NCBI GenBank assembly: GCA_016718315.1
Contig: JADKDV010000005.1
Span: 372,001-436,000 of the forward strand
DNA length: 64,000 bases
Origin: Candidatus Obscuribacter sp.
GTDB lineage: Bacteria; Cyanobacteriota; Vampirovibrionia; Obscuribacterales; Obscuribacteraceae
Reading direction: 5' to 3'
Below the pieces are notes generated by a model. That model was not told the origin of the DNA. It was given only the letters and a program-made list of their open reading frames with translations, and made no database searches. Each line of letters starts with the position of its first letter. Positions within the stretch are counted from its first letter, which is position 1. The translations under genes and the position numbers were made by a program. This document shows, piece by piece, positions 50,722 to 59,472 of the stretch.

Positions 50722-52188
50722 CTAGGTGTTTGCCCAGGCGACTTGGAATTGATCTCGCCAGGCAAACTCTGAAGCTAGGTGTAGGCGGACTTCTCTGCAT
50801 TTTTGTTCAACCAGCACACCAATCTTTAGGAGCTGAAGTCTGAAGGTTTCGAGCGTCATTTCCCGCAGCTGAGCGCGCTTCTTGATGAAATACATCAGAA
50901 TGTAAGCGAAGGTATGGAGCATCAGTCTGAATTGGTTCGCTTCGAATTCCTGGCAGCTGGTGCGGCCTGACTTCAAGTAAACCTTCAAGTCCTTGATCCA
51001 GTTTTCACACTGAGCACGGCTACAGTACTTGTCTTGGTAAATTTTGCGAGCTGTCATCGACGTAGCGTTTGTAACTACAAAGCGCGTGTCAGGACCCTTT
51101 TGATCTACTTGTACTCGACATATGATTCTGCGGTCACGTGACCATTCCCTTGCTCCGTACTGGAATTCGATGAACTTCTTGACGCCATAGTGTTCCTCGA
51201 ATAACTCCTGAACCCTGCCTTCCGCCTTGCTTGCAAAACGTTTTTTCTCCTCAATCATTCTCCAATTTGCTTTTCTTTCTTGCTGATTTACAGCCAGAGA
51301 GTGCCTTTTTACCTCGGGACTTGGATGCCCAAATTCATCAAATTCCTTTTTGCATTGAAAAACAGTCTTCTCTGCATGATAGGTGTAACCTGCATGGCCG
51401 GCTGCAGCAATGAAATATGTCACTCCTTCTGCTTCCAGAAAGTCAAACATCTCGGAACTGGCGAAAGCAGCATCTGCGGTAAGCTCGATGCGGGTTTGGG
51501 GCCACGACAACCTCAATTCATGCAGTACTTTTTTGAGCATCCTTTTTGCATCATCTATCGGATTAGGGTTGCCTGGCCTCAAAAGAGCACAAAGTGGAAA
51601 ACCACATTCTGTAAAAATGAAAAGCGGTGCATAGCAAAAGGCACGATAGTAGCCATTGTAGAAGGTCATTTGCTGAGAGCCATAGGTTTCATCGCAGGTC
51701 GTATCCATCGCCAAACGGATTACCTTGGGCGCTTTGCGAGTTTGCTTGACGAACAGGTGAACAAGAAGTTTTTGTAAAGCGGCATTGGAAGTGGCATCGA
51801 TGTTGTTCTCAAATCTTGAAAGACTTGGTTGAGACGCTAGAGCCAGCCCGCCTGCTAGATCTCTGCCAAGGGCGAGTTTGTGCATGGCATCGACGCGTAG
51901 CGGACCTGCGTCATTGCAATCCTCGTAACCCGCAGCAATACCGTAGATTCGCTGTCTTAGCATGTCCACAACTGTGTGTTGAACGTACTCAGGACGCCTT
52001 TCATCGCTGATTGCATATGATGCCAACTCTGCCAAACCAAGACAGGCGTCGGCTTTGCGCAAAAGTAGAAGTCCACCATCAGAACAAACGGCGCCGCCAT
52101 CGAACTTTGCTACAACTTTGCTTAAACCTGGCAAATCCAGGGTCATTTGCTCTTGTTTGCGGCTGGCAACCTGTTTAGACTGTGACAT
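50722..52188 (-). mobile_element. IS1380-family insertion sequence transposase
   Basis: 488 aa, intact. The N-terminus FDGGAVCSDGGLLLLRKAD...LGLAELASYAISDERRPEYVQHTVVDMLRQRIYGIAAGYEDCND is the IS1380 pattern; DDE residues are visible as Asp in LAMDTTCDETYG, Asp in LTADAAFASSEMF and Glu in QCENWIKDLK. Full length without stops, so possibly active. I could not define matching terminal inverted repeats: the left side has CCTGAGGGGGTCGTAAAAG near 50584 and the right side has CTCCCGTGAATAATGCGGG near 52294-52312, which do not match convincingly. The right motif is self-complementary. It sits between the small-membrane-protein gene and the end of the coiled-coil locus. Confidence 0.9.
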
Positions 52189-52531
52189 ACAAAAGCTCCG
52201 TTTTTTGGTTTGGTCTGGGTTGTGGTAAACACAGATTGTGAGCCAACTGACAGGGCTTTTGTGCTTTTTAGAACATTACTTTGGTATCACTCCCGTGAAT
52301 AATGCGGGTTGCTGAATAATACTATGGCATATAGCATAAAGCTTGAAAAATTTTTGAAAGATAGTGCTGTAGCGATTCCGCATTAGTTGCAGCGCTCTTG
52401 GACGCGTTAAAGCTAAAAAAGCAAAAGAAGAGAGGTGGCAGGCAGAGCCCACCACCTCTCGGGATTATTTGCTTGTAGCCGACTGACTTTGCGTCAGTTC
52501 TTGTTACTCAAGCAGGCTCAGTGCCCGAGGC
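52189..52531. other. right end of the IS region and terminator of the coiled-coil locus
   Basis: Contains the presumed IS right end (CCCGTGAATAATGCGGG near 52296-52312) and the terminator at 52418-52460. No gene seen. Confidence 0.5.
52418..52460 (-). terminator. terminator at the end of the TPM/coiled-coil locus
   Basis: GAGAGGTGG (52430-52438) pairs with CCACCTCTC (52452-52460). On the minus strand TTCTTTTGCTTTTTTAG follows. It lies some 70 bases after the stop of the last coiled-coil gene. Confidence 0.75.
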
Positions 52532-53302
52532 TTACTTCTGCTCGGTGGGAGCGGAAGGAGCGGCGGGCGTGGCCGGCGTGATGCCGAGTTCGGCTTCGAG
52601 CTGGGCGCGAGCGGACTTGCGAGCAGCGGCCTTGGAGATCTCGGCGATTTCCTGGTCGGTGTCGGAGCCCTGCGACAGGTCGAGGCGAGCCTGGGCGGTG
52701 TCGAGGTCCTTCTGGGCCTTGGCGGCAGCGGAGCCGGCGCCGGAGATGCGGTCGTTGAGGTCCTTGAGGGCCAGGGAGGTGTCGGCGGCGGTGTTGAGGA
52801 CCGTGGTCATCTCTTCGGTGCGCTCGGTCTCGTCGATCTTGGACGAGAAGTCGCTCAGGGCTTCACGCGCCATGTCGAGAGCCTTGACGGCCTTGACGGA
52901 GAGGGCGTGGGCGGTGGCGGCAGCCTGCTGCTTCTTGGCCAGGTCGGCCTTGGCCTTGGCGACCTTCTCGGCGAGAGCGTCGATGGCGGCGTCGGAGGCC
53001 TTCATCTCGGAGGCCATCTTGAAGTCGCCGGTGAGCTTGGCGATCAGCGCCTGGGCGGCGGTGACTTCGCGGTCGGCGGCTTCGGCCGAGCCCTTGACGG
53101 TGGCGACGGCGGTGAGCTGCTTCTTGACGTCGGCGGTGAGGGCGAGCTGTTCGGCGCGCATCTTCTCGGAGGCCTTGGTGGCGCCCGAGACAGCGTTGCC
53201 GGCCTTGATGTTGATCATCTGCTTGAAGGCGGGCCAGGCGAAGTAGAGAACGACGCCGAGAGCGAAGAGGCCGCCAATGATGTAGGTGAGGTTGAGAGAC
53301 AT
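52532..53302 (-). CDS. membrane-anchored coiled-coil protein, paralogue 1
   Basis: 256 aa. One N-terminal membrane helix (LTYIIGGLFALGVVLYFAWPAF, residues 4-25), then a long Ala/Lys/Glu-rich helical region (about 26-240) including IDETERTEEMTTVLNTAADTSLALKDLNDRISGAG, and a Pro/Ala-rich tail ending PTEQK. It is the most divergent of three tandem paralogues (for example AQALIAKLTGDFKMASEMKASDAAID against AEALVVKLTGDFKMAVEAKASDAAID). The topology suggests a cytoplasmic rod on the membrane, resembling PspA-type proteins only in helical character. Start at ATG 53302 with AAGGA eight bases before. Very strong C/G codon bias. Confidence 0.7.
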   Translation of the reverse strand: MSLNLTYIIGGLFALGVVLYFAWPAFKQMINIKAGNAVSGATKASEKMRAEQLALTADVKKQLTAVATVKGSAEAADREVTAAQALIAKLTGDFKMASEMKASDAAIDALAEKVAKAKADLAKKQQAAATAHALSVKAVKALDMAREALSDFSSKIDETERTEEMTTVLNTAADTSLALKDLNDRISGAGSAAAKAQKDLDTAQARLDLSQGSDTDQEIAEISKAAARKSARAQLEAELGITPATPAAPSAPTEQK

Positions 53303-53351
53303 GGTCATATCCTTCAGGTGAGTTGGATGGTTAGTGCAACGGGATGCTGCA

Positions 53352-53483
53352 CCGGTTGTGCCAGTTGCTCTTGCAACCGGCGTGGACTGAAGATGGACTG
53401 GGGACAGAGGGGTAAGCGCCGGAGCGATTACCCCAGGTGTTCATGGGCTCGAGTAGAGCACTGCCGGTAGTACCAGCAGTGCT
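53352..53483 (-). promoter_or_regulatory. three hairpins in the gap between paralogues 2 and 1
   Basis: CCGGTTG/CAACCGG (about 53352-53389), GGGGTAA/TTACCCC (53409-53434) and AGCACTGC/GCAGTGCT (53457-53483). No U-tract follows any of them. They may stabilise or process the mRNA or attenuate transcription. Confidence 0.5.
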
Positions 53484-53496
53484 AGCCGATTGAGGC

Positions 53497-54264
53497 TTAC
53501 TTCTGCTCGGTGGGAGCGGCGGGGGCAGCGGCCGGCTTGGTCATGCCGAGCTCGGCTTCGAGCTGCTCGCGAGCAGCCTTGCGGGCGGCCGCCTGGGAGA
53601 TCTCGGCGATCTCGCGGTCGGTGTCGGAGCCCTGCGACAGGTCCAGGCGAGCCTGGGCGGTGTCGAGGTCCTTCTGGGCCTGGCTGGCAGCAGCGCCGGC
53701 GCCGGAGATGCGGTCGTTGAGGTCCTTGAGGGCGAGCGAAGTGTCGGCCGCGGTGTTGAGCACCGTGGTCATCTCTTCGGTGCGCTCGGTCTCGTCGATC
53801 TTGTCGGCGAACTGGCTCAGGGCCTCGCGCGCGGTGTCGAGAGCCTTGACGGCCTTGACCGAGAGGGTGTGGGCGGTGGCGGCAGACTGCTGCTTCTTCA
53901 CGACGTCGGCCTTGGCCTTGGCGACCTTCTCGGCGACAGCGTCGATGGCGGCGTCGGAAGCCTTGGCTTCGACAGCCATCTTGAAGTCGCCGGTGAGCTT
54001 GACGACGAGAGCCTCGGCGGCCTTGACGTCACGCTCGGCGGCTTCGGCGGCGCCCTTGATGGTGGCGACGGCGGTGAGCTGCTTCTTCACGTCGGCGGTG
54101 AGGGTGATCTGCTCGGCGCGGAGCTTCTCGGAAGCCTTGGTGGAGCCATTGACCGCGTTGCCGGCCTTGATGTTGATCATCTGCTTGAAGGCCGGCCAGG
54201 CGAAGTAGAGCACGACGCCAGTGGCCGCAACGCCGCCGATGATGTAGGTGAGGTCGAGTGTCAT
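53497..54264 (-). CDS. membrane-anchored coiled-coil protein, paralogue 2
   Basis: 255 aa, same architecture as paralogue 1: membrane helix (LTYIIGGVAATGVVLYFAWPAF), long Ala/Lys-rich helical part, tail PAAAPAAPTEQK. It differs from paralogue 3 at only about eight positions (for example NGSTKASEK versus SGATKASEK; QITLTADVKKQ versus QLTLTADVKKQ; QQSAATAH versus QQAAATAH; PTEQK versus PSEQK). Start at the second of two close ATGs (54264), which has the better spacing from AAGGA. Confidence 0.7.
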   Translation of the reverse strand: MTLDLTYIIGGVAATGVVLYFAWPAFKQMINIKAGNAVNGSTKASEKLRAEQITLTADVKKQLTAVATIKGAAEAAERDVKAAEALVVKLTGDFKMAVEAKASDAAIDAVAEKVAKAKADVVKKQQSAATAHTLSVKAVKALDTAREALSQFADKIDETERTEEMTTVLNTAADTSLALKDLNDRISGAGAAASQAQKDLDTAQARLDLSQGSDTDREIAEISQAAARKAAREQLEAELGMTKPAAAPAAPTEQK

Positions 54265-54364
54265 ATGCATGTTCCTTGGTTTGGATTGAGTTCTGGTGGC
54301 ATCGCGTTGTGCGATGGCTGCACCGGGTATTCGACCGAATGTCGAACAACGCTTTGTTGAACTG

Positions 54365-54394
54365 AGGGTCGTCTTGTCAGTGCAAGACGACCCT
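54365..54394. promoter_or_regulatory. perfect 12-bp hairpin between paralogues 3 and 2
   Basis: AGGGTCGTCTTG - TCAGTG - CAAGACGACCCT (54365-54394) lies in the 170-base gap. Without a T-run it is probably a processing or stabilising hairpin, or a weak terminator that lowers expression of downstream genes. Confidence 0.55.
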
Positions 54395-54434
54395 ACGCTT
54401 CCTTACTGTCAGTCCGTTACTTACTGCCCGAGGC

Positions 54435-55202
54435 TTACTTCTGCTCGCTGGGAGCGGCGGGGGCAGCGGCCGGCTTGGTCATGCCGAGCTCGGCTTCGAG
54501 CTGCTCGCGAGCAGCCTTGCGGGCGGCCGCCTGGGAGATCTCGGCGATCTCGCGGTCGGTGTCGGAGCCCTGCGACAGGTCCAGGCGAGCCTGGGCGGTG
54601 TCGAGGTCCTTCTGGGCCTGGCTGGCAGCAGCGCCGGCGCCGGAGATGCGGTCGTTGAGGTCCTTGAGCGCCAGCGAGGTGTCGGCGGCGGTGTTGAGGA
54701 CCGCGGTCATCTCTTCGGTGCGCTCGGTCTCGTCGATCTTGTCGGCGAACTGGCTCAGGGCCTCACGCGCGGTGTCGAGAGCCTTGACGGCCTTGACCGA
54801 GAGGGTGTGGGCGGTGGCGGCAGCCTGCTGCTTCTTCACGACGTCGGCCTTGGCCTTGGCGACCTTCTCGGCGACAGCGTCGATGGCGGCGTCGGAAGCC
54901 TTGGCTTCGACAGCCATCTTGAAGTCGCCGGTGAGCTTGACGACGAGAGCCTCGGCGGCCTTGACGTCACGCTCGGCGGCTTCGGCGGCGCCCTTGATGG
55001 TGGCGACGGCGGTGAGCTGCTTCTTCACGTCGGCCGTGAGGGTGAGCTGTTCGGCGCGGAGTTTCTCGGAAGCCTTGGTGGCGCCCGAGACCGCATTGCC
55101 GGCCTTGATGTTGATCATCTGCTTGAAGGCCGGCCAGGCGAAGTAGAGCACGACGCCAGTGGCCGCAACGCCGCCGATGATGTAGGTGAGGTCGAGTGTC
55201 AT
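54435..55202 (-). CDS. membrane-anchored coiled-coil protein, paralogue 3
   Basis: 255 aa, nearly identical to paralogue 2 in both protein and DNA, so a recent tandem duplication or gene conversion. Membrane helix residues 3-24; IDETERTEEMTAVLNTAADTSLALKDLNDRISGAG at about 145-180 is the most conserved central motif among the three copies. AAGGA lies eight bases before ATG 55202. It is the first gene after the TPM protein, 137 bases away. Confidence 0.7.
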   Translation of the reverse strand: MTLDLTYIIGGVAATGVVLYFAWPAFKQMINIKAGNAVSGATKASEKLRAEQLTLTADVKKQLTAVATIKGAAEAAERDVKAAEALVVKLTGDFKMAVEAKASDAAIDAVAEKVAKAKADVVKKQQAAATAHTLSVKAVKALDTAREALSQFADKIDETERTEEMTAVLNTAADTSLALKDLNDRISGAGAAASQAQKDLDTAQARLDLSQGSDTDREIAEISQAAARKAAREQLEAELGMTKPAAAPAAPSEQK

Positions 55203-55242
55203 ATGCAGTCCTTGGTTGGGATTTTGCTACCGACTTTGGACG

Positions 55243-55301
55243 GGTCGGCAAACCGTTATAGCCGAAGGGAATTCCGCACCATGCGGCAATCCCCTCCGAC
55301 C
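55243..55301. promoter_or_regulatory. nested hairpin between the TPM gene and paralogue 3
   Basis: Outer GGTCGG/CCGACC (55243-55248 with 55296-55301) encloses AGGGAATTCCGC/GCGGCAATCCCCT (55266-55295). It fills much of the intergenic gap. Function unknown; probably transcript processing or attenuation. Confidence 0.5.
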
Positions 55302-55339
55302 TGAACAACGCTTGTGGTTACAAGAACGCGGGCTTGGAC

Positions 55340-58300
55340 TTAGAAGTCGCCACCACCGGAGGTGCCGGTGTTGGAGTTGGAGTCGCTGCCAGAGCTGCCC
55401 GTGCTGCTGCTGGAGTCGCTTCCATAGCTCGAAGACGAGGACGAAGAGGACTGACGGTCCGCTTCGCGCTGACGGTCCGCTTCACGCTGACGCTCACGGT
55501 CAGCTTCACGCTGACGCTCGCGCTCCGCTTCACGGATGCGCTCCTGCTCCTGCTCGTACAGCGTCACCGCGATGGCGATAGCTGCTGCCACCTGCTGCTG
55601 GGCGGCGGCGTCAGCTTCCTCAGCAGCGCGCTTGGCGCTGGCTGCGGAGCGGGCTGCCGCTTCGTAGTTGCCCTGAGACAGCTCGGTCTGGGCACGGCGC
55701 AGAGCACCGCTTGCCGAAGAAACGTCGGCAGAGATGCCCGAACCGAAGCTCTTGGAGGAGCTGCCGATACGCTTGGTCGTCGAGTAGCCCTTGTTGTCGA
55801 TGCTGCGGATTTCGCCGCCGGCTTCGGCAATGGCTGCCTCGGCTTCTTCACCAGCCTGCTGGTCGGTGTTGGCCAGCTTGACGGCGGCGTCGAGGTCGTT
55901 CTTGATGCTCTCGACCTTGGCGGTGAGGGCATTCCAGTCCGACTTGGCGGTCTTGAGCAGGCTGTCCAGCTGACCAGCGCGCGTCTGCACGTCGGTGTAC
56001 TTGGAGTCAGCCGTCTGACGCACGTAGCGCTGGTCGAACACGCCCTTGGCAGAGCCGACGGCCGAGACCGTAGCGCTCACCTTGGACTTGGCCAGCTCAT
56101 AGGCCTTGCGCTGGTCGTCGATTGCCGTATCGACCGCCTTGAGAGCGGTGGTGACACGGGCAGCGGCGGCAGCGGCTTCGACCCAGTCGGTGATGTCGCG
56201 AGCCACGTCCGCCTTTTGATCGCGGTTGAGCGGCTGGATGCGAGCAAACTCCTCGTCGGTCTTGGCCGACGTGGTAAAGGCGTTGTTCTGGAGCTTGCTG
56301 GCGAGCGCCGTGGCAGTCTCCAGGTTGCTCTTGACCGTGGCGCGAGCGAGGTTGCGCTGGTCTTCGAGGGTCTTCAGACGGGTCAGTACCTCGACCACGC
56401 CGTTGCGAGCGCCGTCGATGTCCTTGCCGGTCTCTTCGACTTCGGCACGGGCAGCCAGGTAGCGCTGCTCGAAGAAGAACTTGCGCACCTTGGCCAGCTC
56501 ACCGTCCATGGTGTCAGCCACGGTATGAGCGCGCGTCACCTTGGCCGGCTCACCCTCGAAGTTCTTGGCCAGGAATTCGGCCTTGAGGGTGGCGACTGCG
56601 GTGTCGGCAGCCGGGATTTCATCGCGCAGCTTCTTGAGCTTGGCGATGGCCACGACCACTTCCTTGAGCACGAAGTCGCGGGCAGCGATCACGGTGTCGA
56701 CCAGAGCCGATGCCTTGCCAGCCTCGACTTCTGCGGTCTGCTTGGCCTTTTGAGCCGCATCCACCGCACCCTTGCCGAGCAAGTCCAGGCAAGAAGCCAG
56801 GCTGTCGCGAGCGGCCTTGAGGGGTACGTCGGGGTTGCCGCCTTCCTCGTTGAAGAGGTTCTTCTCGGGCAGAGCAGTGGCCGACATGACCGGCTCCACC
56901 CACTTGTAGTTGGCCGGCTGGGCGCGAGCACCGTCCACCTTGGCCTGAGCCGCGGCGATGGTCTTGTCGGTGCTCTGGACGCTGTCGCGCAGCTCGATGG
57001 CGCGGGTGATCAAAGCCTTGAGGGCTTCGACGGCGCTCTCGACTGCTTCCGACTTGGTATAGGCCTTGAGCGGGTCGCTGGCCATCAGAGCCATGAATTC
57101 GCTCTGCCCCGTGGTGACGGCGGCATGGCTGGTCTCGTAGGGGGTGAACGGCAGACCGCGCTCGGAGAGCTCGCCCTGCAGTTTGGTCACCGTAGTAAGC
57201 AGACCGTTGATGTCCTGCTTGTTCTGTTCGGCACCCCTGTAGGACTTCATGATCGAAGCACAGCTGCTCGACGCCGAAGTGAAAAGCTGGTCCATGTCCT
57301 GGAGCAACTCGCTGGGCGTGAAGCTGGACTCGCTGACCACACCCGAGAAAAGCGAACGCTGCTCGAGCGGGATGTCCTCGCCGGTGACGGTGATCTTGGT
57401 CGAGGTCAGCATGTCCGCAGCCTGCGTCAGCTTGTCGACCGAGAAGATGCCAGCCTTGGCAATCAGGCGTTCGGCCTCGTTGGAGAGCGCGATAGCCTTC
57501 TTGATGCGGGCACTGAGCGTACCGTAATCGGTCTTGGCCGAGGTCAGAGCGACCTGGGTCTCGCCGACGAAGTTGGCGCTGAGGCTCATCAGGAAGCTGA
57601 GATATTCGCTGTCGAGCTGCAGCAGGTTGGCGCTGGCCGGCTCGATCTTCTTGCGCCAGTCAGCCAGAGCCGCATTGGCACGCGTCTTGGCACTGTTGAA
57701 ACGGAAGAAGAGGAAGCCGAAGATGATGATCAGCAGAGCGATGGGACCGCCGATGATGACCACTTGCTTGATCTGGGCGTTACGCGCTTCGGCAGCCTGG
57801 GCGTCAGCGATACGCTGCTTTTCGGCCTGGCGGGCAAGCTCTTGCTGGCGAATCGCATCGAGACGTTGACGTTCCGCCTGGTCCTTGCGCATCTGTTCCT
57901 GACGCTGATTGGCCGCAATCTGATCGTCGACGAGGCGGTTGGCTTCGCTGGCAATCTTGGCGGCAAAGTCGCGCGGAGAGCGCGGCAAGAGCGTCGTAGG
58001 CGAGTTGGTCTTGCCCCACTGGTCCATGACCGTCAGCATCGTAGCGCCAGTGATGCCTTCGCTAGCCAGGGCCGGCGCCGGGTTGATGGCGTATGAGCTC
58101 TTGGTCCAGTCGGTGTCGAGCCGGATCAGATAGAGGATGACGTAGCGGCTGGAGTTGAAGTTCTTGGAGCCAAGCCACTTGCCCAGCATATCGTCCATGC
58201 GGGATTTGGCGAAGGGCACGCCCTGCACAGCAGGTTCGGAACCCTTCTGGGCCATGACGAAGTAGAAGTCGACGTTGTGCTTCTTGCCTTCGTCAATCAG

Positions 58301-58504
58301 CTTCTGTTCGAGACCATTGAGGTTGACGGACGGATTTCCGTTTTCCAGAAGCGGGTCCAGATAGACGTGCTGATTGGGAGAGAAAGTCGGCTGGTACGTG
58401 GGCTGCGCGGCCTGCGCAGATGCTGCCAGACCGACGCTCATCGTCACCATGACGAGGAGAGCCAGGGCTGGGGTAAAGAAAAGTTTCTTCAGTCTTTGGA
58501 ACAT
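55340..58504 (-). CDS. TPM (YgcG-like) membrane protein with very long cytoplasmic helical region
   Basis: 1054 aa. Signal peptide (residues 1-about 32, cleaved near AQAAQ), a TPM-like extracytoplasmic domain (about 42-195; LEQKLIDEGKKHNVDFYFVMAQKG, SSRYVILYLIRLD), a Gln/Arg/Ala-rich linker (196-245), a membrane helix (247-267, VVIIGGPIALLIIIFGFLFF), then some 700 residues of Ala/Lys/Glu-rich helix (270-985), a charged repeat (EREREAD/RQREADRQ, about 990-1015) and a Ser/Gly-rich tail ending TSGGGDF, like the Gly-rich end of YgcG-type TPM proteins. Ordinary TPM proteins are about 250-300 aa, so most of this protein is a unique insertion. Start ATG 58504 with GAGAGG upstream. First gene of the coiled-coil locus; very strong C/G codon bias. 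Confidence 0.75.
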   Translation of the reverse strand: MFQRLKKLFFTPALALLVMVTMSVGLAASAQAAQPTYQPTFSPNQHVYLDPLLENGNPSVNLNGLEQKLIDEGKKHNVDFYFVMAQKGSEPAVQGVPFAKSRMDDMLGKWLGSKNFNSSRYVILYLIRLDTDWTKSSYAINPAPALASEGITGATMLTVMDQWGKTNSPTTLLPRSPRDFAAKIASEANRLVDDQIAANQRQEQMRKDQAERQRLDAIRQQELARQAEKQRIADAQAAEARNAQIKQVVIIGGPIALLIIIFGFLFFRFNSAKTRANAALADWRKKIEPASANLLQLDSEYLSFLMSLSANFVGETQVALTSAKTDYGTLSARIKKAIALSNEAERLIAKAGIFSVDKLTQAADMLTSTKITVTGEDIPLEQRSLFSGVVSESSFTPSELLQDMDQLFTSASSSCASIMKSYRGAEQNKQDINGLLTTVTKLQGELSERGLPFTPYETSHAAVTTGQSEFMALMASDPLKAYTKSEAVESAVEALKALITRAIELRDSVQSTDKTIAAAQAKVDGARAQPANYKWVEPVMSATALPEKNLFNEEGGNPDVPLKAARDSLASCLDLLGKGAVDAAQKAKQTAEVEAGKASALVDTVIAARDFVLKEVVVAIAKLKKLRDEIPAADTAVATLKAEFLAKNFEGEPAKVTRAHTVADTMDGELAKVRKFFFEQRYLAARAEVEETGKDIDGARNGVVEVLTRLKTLEDQRNLARATVKSNLETATALASKLQNNAFTTSAKTDEEFARIQPLNRDQKADVARDITDWVEAAAAAARVTTALKAVDTAIDDQRKAYELAKSKVSATVSAVGSAKGVFDQRYVRQTADSKYTDVQTRAGQLDSLLKTAKSDWNALTAKVESIKNDLDAAVKLANTDQQAGEEAEAAIAEAGGEIRSIDNKGYSTTKRIGSSSKSFGSGISADVSSASGALRRAQTELSQGNYEAAARSAASAKRAAEEADAAAQQQVAAAIAIAVTLYEQEQERIREAERERQREADRERQREADRQREADRQSSSSSSSSYGSDSSSSTGSSGSDSNSNTGTSGGGDF
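55445..55550 (-). repeat. tandem repeat encoding the Arg/Glu-rich RQREAD segment
   Basis: A short unit (around GCTTCACGCTGACGCTC on the plus strand) is repeated five to six times with small variations in the 3' part of the TPM gene. It encodes RERQREAD-type units and could vary in length between strains. Confidence 0.6.
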
Positions 58505-59472
58505 AGGATGGCCTCTCGGTTGAAAGGGGTTGATGTGAGCCTCGTATGCGACGGTTACCAGTCGTCACAGCAAGAGACACCCGTTTGTGGCGGGTTTGGT
58601 ACTTAGTGCGAGGCTTATCAGTTGCTCACAGTAGATCCCATGCGCGTCTTGCAATGCGCATCACCTTGACTCATCGAGCGTGCCTGTCCTGCGGAATGAT
58701 TCCTGTAAGGGTCAATGCTGAGGAGGGCGAAGTAGCTGGGTCGGTTGCTCGATGATTGGGGTTGGGGAAAATCTGTGATCACATTCAAACTAGCAACCTC
58801 GACAGAGCGGTTACTAGTCGAAGCGGCTTTATAGAAAGGAAAGGTTAGCTGCGCGTAAGGCCGCAAGCGCATTGGCTATGAATTGTCGAAGTCATGCCCA
58901 GCACAGAATTGCGGACGAAATGGCGCTCCTTATAGGATGCGTTTTGAGGTGCTTGTAAACTTATGCAAAGCGTACATTGGAGGGGTCTAAGCACCTCTTG
59001 GCTAGTGCTGCTATCGCGAGCCGTTTTTGATACCAAAAATCCAGCACACATTGTTGCAAAGTATTGCGTTCATCGCCAGTCGCGCTAGGCTGGAAGCAGC
59101 ATCCTTACTGGCTTTTAAGGGACGGAAGCTTGCCTTGTATATATGCCTTTATCTATGTTTAGAAGTCATCTTTTATTCCTTTCCCCCAAAAAATATTCAG
59201 TTCCCACCCAAGCCAGAGCCTGTTTGCCATCCCTAAGACCCCGTCGCCCTCATTGAGTGCGTGTCTCGGACTTTGTTCTTGAGCGGTCTAGGTTGATGTG
59301 CTGGTATGTGTGAATTGTAGAAGATGCTGGTTAGGAAAGGTGTGAGGTGTATTGCGAAGCTTTTGAGTCTGCTAAACGGTTTGATCCGCATTCCGCAAGG
59401 CACTCAGAAGTTAATGTCAAATGTCGTACGTCAGTGACAGCGGATCTATCACGGGCGTTGTGAGGTAAACAC
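58505..59472. other. long intergenic region, no feature recognised
   Basis: About 970 bases between the divergent TPM gene and the 59473 gene. Several short frames exist but none has a ribosome-binding site with sensible codon use. It should contain the promoter of the highly expressed TPM/coiled-coil locus; I could not identify it by eye. Confidence 0.4.

Noticed and set aside
50584..52312. Defined terminal inverted repeats of the IS1380 element
   Set aside because: Candidate ends matched at only about half of positions, so the element borders are left open.
53510..55146. Plus-strand frames opposite the coiled-coil paralogues (Ala/Ser-rich)
   Set aside because: Antisense shadows; duplicated only because the real genes are duplicated.
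52532..55202. Calling the coiled-coil paralogues PspA/IM30 proteins
   Set aside because: They share only helical, charged composition; they have a membrane helix at the N-terminus and no PspA signature I can see.
55334..58096. 920-aa plus-strand frame opposite the TPM gene
   Set aside because: It is the antisense shadow of a gene with strong C/G third-position bias; no ribosome-binding site, no family, and the minus-strand product has a signal peptide, membrane helix and known domain.
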